From a virus: a stretch of 55,340 nucleotides of DNA. The position numbers and the translations under genes were made by a program. The notes beneath the pieces are model-generated. The model was not told the DNA's origin and ran no database searches. It was given only the letters and a program-made list of their open reading frames with translations. The stretch lies in the IMG/VR virus record IMGVR_UViG_3300017771_002251, positions 1 to 55,340 of that record; one strand, 5' to 3'. Positions 24,044 through 34,000 of the stretch are shown here, one piece after another; positions within the stretch are counted from its first letter, which is position 1; each line of letters opens with the position of its first letter.

Positions 24044-26299
24044 TTAGACGTTCAATTCTGGGTAGGTTGTGGTGCTTCTTCCGATTGAATTTGGTGTTCT
24101 AGGATATGTTGCTCCCTCAACTGGTCTTCTACCTTTAAGTTTTAATTTATGACCAGAGAAATCTGGTTCATCAAAGAATGCTCGGAGTCCAGGTGTTCCT
24201 GCTGCCTCTGTATATGTGTAACCACCGTTTCCACCGCCACCACCAATGTAGCAGTTACCAAAAGAGATTGCGTTGGATAAAGATGCACCACCAGCACTAG
24301 GAACATTAGTCCAAGAGAAACTAGTTCCACCTGAAGGAATACTACGAACTACATTCTTTGCTGACCTAACCAATAATTGCTTGGTTACACTTGGGTTTGG
24401 CCAAGATCCGTTGTAATGCTTATATTTCTCCATCAGGCAGGCAATTTTTCCTACAACAGTTGGTGTTGCACAACTTGTCCCAGAGAACATACCCCACTTA
24501 TAAGATCCATACGTTGAACTTTGATATGAACTATAAGTATTTGCTCCAAGTCCTGTAACAGTAATACCAGGTCCACGGTTTGAATATCCATCCCAACCAG
24601 GCATTGCTTCCGAGTTGTATCCTGCTGCTACATCAATATTGTTATTAGTTCCATGGGGACCATATGGTATGTGAGGATACCAAGTAGTTGTGCTAGATGT
24701 AGAAGCACTATTGTCATTCCCATAACTGATGAATGTAATATCATATGGCGTTGCTGCATCTACAGTGATATACACATCTTGAGCATCATCTCTCTTCGCG
24801 TATGTTCCTCCATTATTACCAGCAGCATTGACACATATGATACCACTATTCCAAGCGGTTTCTAATGCAGTGTGCAGAGAACTATATGAACTCTGGTTAG
24901 GCATCACGACACACCATCTGGTGCCGTTAGTTGCATCGTAGACTTTGAATGGAATAATATTTGCCTTCACAAATTCCGACAAATCAGATCCCCAAGAACC
25001 ACCACCAGGTCTATTGACAGTTCCATTTGGAGTGACAATCTTATCAACATAATCTACTGGAATTGCACGTTTCCTGTCTTGCAGATACTGATATTCTGCA
25101 ATCATGATAGTGGGGTTTTTCTCTCCAGTTTCTGGATTAGATGGTTTGGCGTTGTGCCAATCAATCAATGCCTGAATACACTCTGTTGGACTGTCGCCAG
25201 TAACTAGGTACATTGCATAGAGATTTGCTTTCTTTGCAAATCCACAAATAGTACCACCAGAAACACTCAATACACCAATGCCATGATTGGTTAGTCCACT
25301 GTTGCCACCATCTTGGGATGTTACCTGATTGTTAGCAGCTGCTTCTAGATCTGGCCAATCCATTGGAGTAAATCTAGATGCTGTTCTTAAATTCCAGACA
25401 ACATCTCCAGAATCACTACCATTATTATCTACACTGCCATCATTTACTGCACTTCCACCATCACCAACTCTAATCTCAAATGGGTGAGTAGAAGCAGTTA
25501 TGGTGAATGTAACAGTATCTCCTTCTTGAAATACTAGTGGAGGATTGCTTCCACTAACAGATCCATTTCTATCCGTTCCAGTTAAAGTGTAGATACCAGA
25601 ACCACCAAAACTTACAGCAATGCTATATTCTTCTCTAGTGCCATCAGCAGGATTAATGCTGATGGTGTTTTTCATGTTGGGGTGTGCTGTACACTGATAC
25701 CAATAAGGATCTACCCTTGAATGAGAATCATCTTCACTTGATAACTTTTGAAAGTCTGGGTGCTGATCATGCAAACCCTGATGAGTAGACCAATCTCCAC
25801 TACTACCAGATTCTAGAGTGACGATATCAACATTCTTTCCAGTCCATCTGGAAGTATAAGTGCCATCAACAAAATATGCGTCATCGCCATTGGTAGTACC
25901 AACTTCTCTACCAATTTTTTGAACTGCGCCGCCAGGATCTGTCGCAACAATATGTTGTGTGTCCAAGTAAAACTGGAGACCAGAATTATCTTCTCCTAGT
26001 CCAGATGCTGCTCTATAAGATGAACTCGTGGAAGAAGTAAATCTTTTTGACATACTCTCTTTATCTGGGAGAGTACATGGAAATGACTGTGGAACTTCAT
26101 CTGCAGAAACAACTCTGGGGTCTGCTACTAGAGTTTCAATAAAATCTCCTTCGACAAGCATGACGAGCAAAGAGGGCATGGATGGAAGCATATTCCACCA
26201 CTCTGCTTTATTCTCATCAAAACTATCTACAAACGCTTGCTTGTCAGTTCCTTCGACAAGAATGACATCTACTAATACCGCTGAACCGCCCAGTTCCAT
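24044..26299 (-). CDS. Subtilisin-like (S8) serine protease with an inserted domain and altered catalytic Asp
   Basis: A 751-residue protein. Residues 8-70 look like an I9-type propeptide. Subtilase landmarks follow: first catalytic segment 'VDIVTLESG' (157-165), where the usual Asp of DTG is Glu163; 'HPDF' (180-183); catalytic His339 in 'TNHGIGV'; oxyanion Asn495 in 'NAAGNN'; and Ser609 in 'FSGTSCATP'. Between the first two elements about 150 residues are inserted, including 'YWYQCTAHPNM' (199-209) and 'FTITASTHPFEIRV', both cupredoxin-like. A Gly-rich stretch and a basic C-terminus end the protein. It may cleave virion or host surface proteins, or be a structural pseudo-enzyme. It starts one base after the stop of the upstream fibre gene. 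Confidence 0.82.
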   Translation of the reverse strand: MELGGSAVLVDVILVEGTDKQAFVDSFDENKAEWWNMLPSMPSLLVMLVEGDFIETLVADPRVVSADEVPQSFPCTLPDKESMSKRFTSSTSSSYRAASGLGEDNSGLQFYLDTQHIVATDPGGAVQKIGREVGTTNGDDAYFVDGTYTSRWTGKNVDIVTLESGSSGDWSTHQGLHDQHPDFQKLSSEDDSHSRVDPYWYQCTAHPNMKNTISINPADGTREEYSIAVSFGGSGIYTLTGTDRNGSVSGSNPPLVFQEGDTVTFTITASTHPFEIRVGDGGSAVNDGSVDNNGSDSGDVVWNLRTASRFTPMDWPDLEAAANNQVTSQDGGNSGLTNHGIGVLSVSGGTICGFAKKANLYAMYLVTGDSPTECIQALIDWHNAKPSNPETGEKNPTIMIAEYQYLQDRKRAIPVDYVDKIVTPNGTVNRPGGGSWGSDLSEFVKANIIPFKVYDATNGTRWCVVMPNQSSYSSLHTALETAWNSGIICVNAAGNNGGTYAKRDDAQDVYITVDAATPYDITFISYGNDNSASTSSTTTWYPHIPYGPHGTNNNIDVAAGYNSEAMPGWDGYSNRGPGITVTGLGANTYSSYQSSTYGSYKWGMFSGTSCATPTVVGKIACLMEKYKHYNGSWPNPSVTKQLLVRSAKNVVRSIPSGGTSFSWTNVPSAGGASLSNAISFGNCYIGGGGGNGGYTYTEAAGTPGLRAFFDEPDFSGHKLKLKGRRPVEGATYPRTPNSIGRSTTTYPELNV

Positions 26300-26300
26300 T

Positions 26301-26942
26301 TTATGCCTCTAGTTGGAGTACAGTCATTTCAACAGTGATAGATTGTTGTCCTCCAGACTTATTCATAACTGATAGATAAACATTTGTTGATGGAGTTCCA
26401 TCATCATTAAATCCGATCAAAGCAGGAGTGAAGAGAACATCTTCGTTGTTTCCAGTTGTGATAGCTTCTGCAATTACTCCAGAACCAGGGGTGGGATCTT
26501 CAGAAATAGTTCTAGATCCATCTGCTGTTCTTGCTGCAGATGTAGGATAAATTCTTACCCATGCAGGGTGAGAAACATTCAACTTCAGTAGTGCATATGA
26601 TTTGTATGCCGTGATAACAATACCTTCATCGACATCATTTGCATGAGTAGCACTGGTGGAGTTATTAAAATCTGATCTTGTTCCGAGACTGGTGCCACCG
26701 CCTCCACCTCCACCACCGCCGCCAGCGGAGCTAATTACGCCATCGGTGATAGTGACGGTAGAACCATCTACTTTAACGCCACCTAATACAGTTGTACTTG
26801 CAGTTGGCAGTAGGTATGAATCAAGGGTTCCACCACTGGATTTCCAGCTGCTACCATTCCAGATCCAAGTTAGACCACCCTCGGTATGTGTAAATGAACC
26901 GTCTGTAGCTTGTCCAGCGGTATCTGGGAATAGAATTGCCAT
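26301..26942 (-). CDS. Short tail fibre-like protein with poly-Gly hinge
   Basis: A 213-residue protein. The N-terminus 'MAILFPDTAGQATDGSFTHT' and 'GLTWIWNGSSWKS' is a common start of marine T4-like phage fibres ('YTWDG..W'). A shaft-like 'LGGVKVDGSTVTITDGVISS' is followed by ten consecutive Gly at about 74-83, then a C-terminal beta domain with 'YALLKLNVSHPAWVRIYPT'. The C-terminal domain is a common phage tip module. An AATAAATA late promoter variant lies upstream. It precedes the protease gene by one base, so the two are co-translated. Confidence 0.7.
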   Translation of the reverse strand: MAILFPDTAGQATDGSFTHTEGGLTWIWNGSSWKSSGGTLDSYLLPTASTTVLGGVKVDGSTVTITDGVISSAGGGGGGGGGGTSLGTRSDFNNSTSATHANDVDEGIVITAYKSYALLKLNVSHPAWVRIYPTSAARTADGSRTISEDPTPGSGVIAEAITTGNNEDVLFTPALIGFNDDGTPSTNVYLSVMNKSGGQQSITVEMTVLQLEA

Positions 26943-26965
26943 TTCTTAAGATCTCTCCGTTTAGT

Positions 26966-26973
26966 TATTTATT
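26966..26973 (-). promoter_or_regulatory. Late promoter variant AATAAATA
   Basis: The minus strand reads AATAAATA, 24 bases upstream of the start at 26942 and directly after the stop of the preceding fibre gene. Confidence 0.4.
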
Positions 26974-28410
26974 TCAAATTTCTTGAACATATAACTGACA
27001 TGTTTCAGTGCCAGATCTACTTCCAGATGCAGTCAAAGACTTCAATCTAATTTGATATGTCATGATATCGCCAGTAGTTCCTCCATGACTATCAACAAAC
27101 TCAAAATACAATGGAGTCACACCAGTGACATTTGGATCTGTTGTAGCGACTGTACAGATTTCTGTCAGTGAGGATCCATCACTTCTTTCGAGAGCAATAA
27201 GTCCACTGGTATTGTTAGTACCATTTAGTTTACCAAACAGAATGCTAATTCTAACTCTGGAAAAGGTTGTTACAGTAATACCTGCATTGAATGTTCCATT
27301 ATCATCAGCGAACACAGTTCCAGAACCACCCAAAGTGAATGATGCATCAACATCACCAACAGCGGTTCTGAATGCTGCAGCTGGGGCATCTGCTACGAGA
27401 GGAGGAGATGCATCGACCCATGCTGCTGGGTTTGCTCCATTGTCGTAATAAACTTTTAAGCGACCAGAATCACTCTCCCACCACATATCTCCACTAGTGG
27501 CATTTGATGGTGGATTGTCACCTACTTCGACATTGGCACCACCACCTTCGCCCCAATACAGTTGACCATTTCCATCAGTGGTCAGAGATTGACCAGCACT
27601 GCCATCAGAAGTTACGAACTTGACGACACCATTAATTTTTCCAGTACCGTCAATATTGAATGTGGTGTTACCACTAGACTTCAGTGTTAAACCACCAGAA
27701 CCTGGTGCGTGGTTGATTACAATTTCACCATCTTTATCAACAAGCACACCGTAGTCATTTGCCAGTGCAGTAGCAATCGTACCAAACCTAGTATTAGATG
27801 GAATAACTATATTGTTTCCAGTTAACGTTAAGTTTGCTGATGCTGTTGCTGTAGTAATCGAATTTGTATTTACCCCACCAACATTAATGCTAGAAGCAGT
27901 TGTATCTCCTCGTCCAACCACATCATTAAGTGTGGAAGTCTCTGTGTAACTTGTTAGATATCCAACAGCATCGTGATCACCCCATGCATACGCGGTGTCC
28001 CAAGATACATTGTTGTAGTTTAGAGGAGTCAGATACTTGGTTGTTTGACCTAGAGATAGAGTAATAGAATCTTGGGGACCAAGATTAGTAATGTTCAGGT
28101 TATTGACAAATGTCTGTGTTACTCTCGCGTCAATAGCGGCATTCGCTCTAGTGTCTGTGTAATAAAGATTCGTTCCTTCAAGAACTGAAGATGTGGAAAA
28201 CTCATTGAATGCTAGATCAATTGTTAGGGATCCATTAGCATCATCATAAGTAACCGCTGTTCCCACGCCACCTTGTAATAGGGCAGCAACCCTATCATCT
28301 ACCTTCTCGTCAAAGGTAACGTCTAACCCGTTTACATCAGCAGCAAGAGCATTGATCTCCTGTCGCTGCTGGTCAAGGGTATATGTAATTGGTACGTTTC
28401 TTAATGGCAT
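26974..28410 (-). CDS. Tail fibre protein
   Basis: A 478-residue fibre. The N-terminus 'MPLRNVPITYTLDQQRQEIN' shares an anchor with the next gene upstream (LRNVP...TL.QQRQEIN..A.D). Then come 'LEGTNLYYTDTRANAAIDAR', 'VSWDTAYAWGDHDAVGYLTS' (widely seen in phage shafts), a 'SANLTLTGNNIVIPSNTRFG' shaft, 'NGQLYWGEGG', 'PSNATSGDMWWESDSGRLKV' and a C-terminal beta-sandwich tip. The order anchor, shaft, tip is typical of T4-like cyanophage fibres. Preceded by a CATAAATA element. Confidence 0.8.
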   Translation of the reverse strand: MPLRNVPITYTLDQQRQEINALAADVNGLDVTFDEKVDDRVAALLQGGVGTAVTYDDANGSLTIDLAFNEFSTSSVLEGTNLYYTDTRANAAIDARVTQTFVNNLNITNLGPQDSITLSLGQTTKYLTPLNYNNVSWDTAYAWGDHDAVGYLTSYTETSTLNDVVGRGDTTASSINVGGVNTNSITTATASANLTLTGNNIVIPSNTRFGTIATALANDYGVLVDKDGEIVINHAPGSGGLTLKSSGNTTFNIDGTGKINGVVKFVTSDGSAGQSLTTDGNGQLYWGEGGGANVEVGDNPPSNATSGDMWWESDSGRLKVYYDNGANPAAWVDASPPLVADAPAAAFRTAVGDVDASFTLGGSGTVFADDNGTFNAGITVTTFSRVRISILFGKLNGTNNTSGLIALERSDGSSLTEICTVATTDPNVTGVTPLYFEFVDSHGGTTGDIMTYQIRLKSLTASGSRSGTETCQLYVQEI

Positions 28411-28436
28411 GATACCAGACTATTCCTCTATTTTAG

Positions 28437-28444
28437 TATTTATG
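28437..28444 (-). promoter_or_regulatory. Late promoter variant CATAAATA
   Basis: CATAAATA on the minus strand, 27 bases upstream of the fibre start at 28410, overlapping the end of the upstream fibre gene. Confidence 0.45.
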
Positions 28445-30902
28445 AGTGTGCAATAACTTGGACAGCGATCGATCCACTATCAGTGGCACTTCCCCCCGCT
28501 AGGACACTAAAAGCTATCTTGTCAGCAGATCTCGTTATTTCTAAATTCGTTGTTCCATTAATATCCATGACATTAGCAATAACATAGTAGTCAGTGGCAT
28601 TAGTAAATGCACTTGTAAAGTTCAGCTCATAGTTGCCAGCAGATTGCCGTGACACCGTTGCTCCTGCTGTTCCAGTCCACGTAGGAGTTGCACCTAGCGT
28701 AATCTCACCAGCCTTGCTAGTTGCAGGTGGTGTATAAGTTGTCGTAGTGCCACTGACAGGATGTGCTGCTGCTGGTGGTGTGAAAGATTGCGTGTTACTA
28801 CTTTGAGATGATGTATATCTAGCATCTTTTGTAAAACGAATATCGTCAATATATGCATCAACAATACCAGCAGTGTTAGTAGATACTTGACTTCCTCCAA
28901 ATAAAATTGGTTCGGAAGTATTGGACATATTGGTGCCACTATAGGAGGTTCCCTTTGTCCAAGTGATATCTTCTAGACCATTTACATAAAAATGAAGTTG
29001 TCCATCAGATTCTTTTACTAAAGCAATATGATTCCAACTTTGTACAAATTTGCTAGCAAAAACCGTGCTACTATCGGTTTGAAAACCTATGGTACTAGTT
29101 GTATTAGTAGCTGTATCATGTATGTCAAGTCTCCATCCTATGTTAACACCAACATACGCATAATATAGTTGCCATCCACCACCTGTCGCTCCTGCAGTTT
29201 TATTATTACTTCCAGCAAGAGTGCCAGCAGATTTTGATACAATAACATACTTATCATTTACCCCAGTCAGAGAAGCGTTTGGTGCGGAATCTATATTAAT
29301 CCAAAACTCTAATGTAAATGTGTTAGTGAAATCATAGTCACTTCTGTCGTCATACCTAACACCATTACCAACTGTTTTTAGAACTTTCGCTCCATAATTG
29401 GCGGGGGTTCCTACAAGGGTTGAGGCAGCTATACCGCCATAAATTTGAGCAGTGCCAGTGTCACCAAACTTTACGTCGTTAAAATCACTATCGAAAGTGG
29501 ATCTTAATAGAACCTTATCCCAATCAGTTTCTGCTGGGATAGTAGCTGTTTGAGTGCTACCAAGAATAAACTCTTGCCAGTTACTTCCATCATAGAAATG
29601 TGGTTTACCACTAATCTGTCTGATCTCACCTTGTGTTGCTGTTGGACCAGATCCTTCATTGACGCCAAACTTGAATCCATTAGCAGTGAATGGGTCGCCA
29701 CCACCAGCTACGCTGATAACACCATTGCTATCAACAGCGATGGTTGTGCCATCTGGTTGTACAACACCAGTAGAAGATGTGGTTGCGGCACTACCTGCAG
29801 TGAATGGAGAACCACCAACTGTGAATGCCGTAGCATCAAGAGTTCCTGTGACTGTTACACCAGTGGAGGTAGTCTGTAATTTTGTACTATTAGAGTGTTG
29901 AAGTGTAACTGGTGCAGCATCAATTTCAATTTCACCAGCAGTTAATCTTTCAAATTTAACAATATTTCCAGTGTTGTTATAAATTAATCTTGCATCATTG
30001 TTACTACCAAGATTAATTGCATTCTCATCATACATGTATAGTGAACTATTTCCACTAGCTGCTTTGAATTCAACGTGTGCATTTACATCAACAGCATCAT
30101 TGAAATCAACAGTACCACCAAAAGTAGCAGTGCTACCAATGTCCAGGGTGCCAGCAAACGTGACATTACCAGCAGCATCGATTTCTGATGTGATTCCAGC
30201 AGTTCCTACTTGTCTACCCTTCCAAAGAGCCTGTGCGCTAATGTTAGCAATATAAATCTGTCCACCGTTGCTTACACTAAATCCAGCATTAGTGGATGTC
30301 TCGTTGATACCACCACCAGGAAATTCAGCAATAGGATATGTACTAAAACCGTATGGTACATACATTGATCCACCAAAGACAGCTTCAGTAACCATCTGAC
30401 CAGGAGTTATCTGATCTGCCGTTTTAATAATAAAACTACCTGATGCAGAATGTAACTCGTCATTAACTTCGAGATCTCCTAAAACTGTCGCACCTGTAAG
30501 ATTAGTTCCAATTTTTTTAGCACCGTCATAGTAAAGTTCGACAGGACCATCTTTGAGAGCTGTGAGATACAGTTCACTAGTATCAGTCTTTGATCTGATC
30601 TGCAAAGCATCAGAATCAATGAATGATGTTAGGACACCTACAGATCCATCGTAGTAAATTTTTAGGTCAGCATCATCACCAAAGTTTGCTGCTACATTAT
30701 CAGAAAAGGTAGGACTGCTATTGAATGTTGCAATGCCGTCAAAGTCTACAGTGCTTTGGAATGTTACATCACTAGAGAATGTCTTACTCCCACCAAATGT
30801 TTTCGTGCCCTCGACCGCATTATCGAGATCAGATGCAATTAAGTTAATCTCTTGACGCTGCTGTTCCAGCGTATGCGCCTTTGGTACGTTACGTAGTGTC
30901 AT
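28440..30902 (-). CDS. Tail fibre protein with LamG/concanavalin-like domain
   Basis: An 820-residue fibre beginning 'MTLRNVPKAHTLEQQRQEIN', the same anchor as the next fibre. A beta shaft of 'GSKTFSSDVTFQSTVDFDG' repeats runs to about 400, with 'DADLKIYYDG' and 'ELYYDGAKKIGTN' turns. 'GEIRQISGKPHFYDGSNWQE' leads to a LamG-like domain at about 520-700, with 'FTLEFWINI', 'SWNHIALVKESDGQLHFYVN' and 'AYIDDIRFTKDARY', a fold that often binds carbohydrates. A small C-terminal domain follows. It is coupled by ATGA overlap to the coiled-coil gene upstream. Confidence 0.82.
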   Translation of the reverse strand: MTLRNVPKAHTLEQQRQEINLIASDLDNAVEGTKTFGGSKTFSSDVTFQSTVDFDGIATFNSSPTFSDNVAANFGDDADLKIYYDGSVGVLTSFIDSDALQIRSKTDTSELYLTALKDGPVELYYDGAKKIGTNLTGATVLGDLEVNDELHSASGSFIIKTADQITPGQMVTEAVFGGSMYVPYGFSTYPIAEFPGGGINETSTNAGFSVSNGGQIYIANISAQALWKGRQVGTAGITSEIDAAGNVTFAGTLDIGSTATFGGTVDFNDAVDVNAHVEFKAASGNSSLYMYDENAINLGSNNDARLIYNNTGNIVKFERLTAGEIEIDAAPVTLQHSNSTKLQTTSTGVTVTGTLDATAFTVGGSPFTAGSAATTSSTGVVQPDGTTIAVDSNGVISVAGGGDPFTANGFKFGVNEGSGPTATQGEIRQISGKPHFYDGSNWQEFILGSTQTATIPAETDWDKVLLRSTFDSDFNDVKFGDTGTAQIYGGIAASTLVGTPANYGAKVLKTVGNGVRYDDRSDYDFTNTFTLEFWINIDSAPNASLTGVNDKYVIVSKSAGTLAGSNNKTAGATGGGWQLYYAYVGVNIGWRLDIHDTATNTTSTIGFQTDSSTVFASKFVQSWNHIALVKESDGQLHFYVNGLEDITWTKGTSYSGTNMSNTSEPILFGGSQVSTNTAGIVDAYIDDIRFTKDARYTSSQSSNTQSFTPPAAAHPVSGTTTTYTPPATSKAGEITLGATPTWTGTAGATVSRQSAGNYELNFTSAFTNATDYYVIANVMDINGTTNLEITRSADKIAFSVLAGGSATDSGSIAVQVIAHS

Positions 30903-31096
30903 TTGATTAACTGCTTAAGGAGGGACTTGATTTCGGACATTTCTTCCTTCAAAGTATTTAGATCATCCTGCACATTTCGGAACTCTTCTGCGAGTCTCTT
31001 TTTTGGTTTGGGTGCCGTGTTGATAATGGCACCCGTATTCATGTCTCGGACAAGTCCTTCTTGACCTTCGACTTGCAAATATTCAGATAGTTTCAT
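30899..31096 (-). CDS. Small coiled-coil phage protein
   Basis: A 65-residue protein taken from ATG 31096, 'MKLSEYLQVEGQEGLVRDMN', just after the stop of the 2706-residue gene; a TTG at 31111 would add five residues and seems less likely. The first half is a short conserved-looking motif ending 'TGAIINT'; the second, 'EEFRNVQDDLNTLKEEMSEI', is a clear coiled coil. Its end overlaps the fibre start by ATGA. Probably helps attach or trimerise the fibres downstream. Confidence 0.65.
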   Translation of the reverse strand: MKLSEYLQVEGQEGLVRDMNTGAIINTAPKPKKRLAEEFRNVQDDLNTLKEEMSEIKSLLKQLIK

Positions 31097-31097
31097 A

Positions 31098-34000
31098 TTA
31101 GAAAGAAGCAACAGTTCTCATGTCCTGAATCTTGGGAACATAAGAAGGATTATCAGACTTCATAACAATCTTAATAGCGAAGGATGAGAAGTCTGGGATA
31201 TCAGATACTGTGAATGACAATTCTTGATATGCGCTTTGAGATTCATATTGACCAGAAATGCTATTCTGTGCCGTAGCGATTACATCATTGTCAGAAGAAC
31301 CATCTTCATTGAAGTAGGTCCAACTAATATCATCAAATTTTTGTTGCGATGCTTCTGGTTTTGTCTTATACAGAACTTGGATATTGTTAACATCCGTTGC
31401 ATTGACTGTAAGTTTGGTGGACAGAGAAGCAGCAGAACTTGCTAGAGAGATCTCTTTAGTTACATACTTCGCAACAGCAGACGTGTTGACAGATCCATTT
31501 TCTGCAACAAAGTCAATGCCATTTCCAAATTCCATCGCCTTGATTTCAGAGAACTTGGATGTCTCGAAAGAAGCACCGTCAAAATCAATTAGATCTCCAA
31601 CTCTGAATACATCAGATGTTTGTAGACTTGTGGTTGCAGTTCTAGCAAAGTCACTGCCTAATGTGATTTCACTAGTATAGTCACCATTAATAGGTCTCTT
31701 ATCATTCTCAAGAGTCAGTGTCTTGGTATTGGAATCCCAGAAGATTACTTTTCCACTGACTTTGTTGTCATACTTCTCGGTTCTTGCCGAAGGGTTGAAT
31801 GCAGTAACGGTTGAACCAACTACGAAGTTTGGAAGTTGATTGAAGATACCATCATTTGTGATTGTAACTGTGATACCGTCTAGTTCACCACCACTGGCAG
31901 ACTGTGTACTGAAGTATAAAGTTTCGCCCAAAGTAAAGTTTACAGAGTTTTTAATTTTGACAAAAATGTCATTGTCACGAACTCGTAAGACTTCAGATTC
32001 TGCACCAGAAGTTACGCCAGTGACATTCTGGTTGATGACGATAGGAACAAGGTTCCCCCCAACTTCATTTCCTTGAATAGTAAATTTGTATACAGGGAAT
32101 ATTTGAATTTTCTGATATCTCTTGCCATATCTATCTTCCTTTCCATAAGAGTTTTCAACTCTGTTGGTAACAGTTTTTGCAGAAGCAGATCTTAAATCAA
32201 CTACTGGGGAGAGATAGGATTGATCAGACTTTAATGTCATCTTGTACATTAAAGATGCATCCATGTTATTGAGACTTTCGTTGATTGGTGATGCAATCAT
32301 CTTCTGGTTCAAGAAGTATTGCTCTTCATTCAGGAAAGTTGTTTCATAATCCGTCATGGAATATGAAGTGTAGTTATTAGTGTCAGAGTCAACAGGAATA
32401 ACATTGGTAGTCTTGACCATGCTGTCGATGGAAGTTCCACTTACCTGTAGATATGGAATCTGTGCATAAAGTTTTTCGTACTTTCTGTTGTAGGATGCAA
32501 GAACTGCATCACCACCAAAGAATCCAGTATCTGATGCTCTAGATGGTCCAACGATATTGTAAGAGTCAATGCCTGCATTAGAAACTTGGAATAGGGTGGA
32601 CTCTAGTTCGATGGCATCATATCCAGCGAAATCAGGCAGTCCTCTGAAGAATACTTTAGAATCTCCACCTTGTTCAAATCCATTGTCTCTATGATATACC
32701 TTAATGATACTGCTGTTGTTTTTGAACAGAGGAGAAGTTGCTGTGCTGTTAGCAAGAGCATATGTCTCAAGTGGATCTGATAGTAGTTTTTCGTATCCCA
32801 GATCCTCGTTCTTGATAACCAGTTCGCCATTTCTAGAAGTGTCGAATTCTGCTCTGTATAGAGTGAATTTAATATCTTCAAACAGATCTTCTTCCCAGTT
32901 AGCAGTATTTTGAGACTTGAATAGAGATCCAAGGAGAGGTTGTGCATTGACAACCAGACCAGAAGAAATATCTTCCTCTCCCAACTTGGAAGACCATAGT
33001 TTGTATTCAACAGCATCACACTCAATATTGAGTGCATACTCGGTATCATTCTGTAGATAAACAGGATACTCGAAGTTGAAACGTGTGGGTGTGGTGGATC
33101 TGATTCCACCTTCAGGATCGATTGCAACACCCATTCTTACAGCAGGTTCATCGACCTCGATTTCAGACTCGATAACAGCACCGTTATTACCAGCACCAGT
33201 TCCTCTGATAACAACAGATGGTGCTTCGGTGTATCCTCTACCAGCAAGACTTACTTCACTGAAGAATAGTTGACCACCAGATACTTTGACAGATCCAGTA
33301 GCATTGCTTCCACCAGGTAGCTGTGGACTCTCGATAGTGATGGTTGCACTCTCATATCCAGATCCCAGATTAGTAATATTCAGTTTGGATACGCGACCAG
33401 AATCTTTAGCAATCTTCAGACCTACTGTAGCATTGTTAGCATTATTGTATGCAGTAACTGTGCCGATGGTTAGATCTTCATTTGGTAAGAAGTCTCTTCC
33501 ATTGTGATTACTCAAGATGAACGTATAAGTCTGCTCATTTGTTAGAGAAATCTCACCATTGCTGGAAGGGGTAACTTCAAAGTTGTTTCTATCCAAAACT
33601 TTGGTGATAGGTCCTTTAGCAAGACTTCTGTTGCCAGTGATGTCTTCATCCTTCTGAATAGTGATGTTTCCAGAAGAATATACCTTGAGGAAAGTATCTG
33701 GATAAAGGGTCTTGATAGAACCAGGAAGGATGTACTTACCAGGTTTGTCTGATTCTACGTTAGAGAGATACACTCTCAATGGAACAGTAGAACTCTTCTC
33801 GGAGAAGAACAGGTCAACGCCTGTTGCAAACATACCACCCTCAAAGCTTTCGACTTTGAAAGTCTGTGCCATTGGGTTGGGTCTTTCTTTATTCTCTGTG
33901 TTGCTATCAATCTCCTGAACACCTTCATTTGCTTTGAAGATCGCAGGGGTTGTAGAGATAATAGAAGAAGGATTCTCTGGAAGAATACCAGTTGCATAGA

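Noticed and set aside
32603-33130. 175-codon minus-strand frame within the 2706-residue gene
   Set aside because: Leu-rich with no recognisable structure and fully inside a long gene with shared modules; a shadow.
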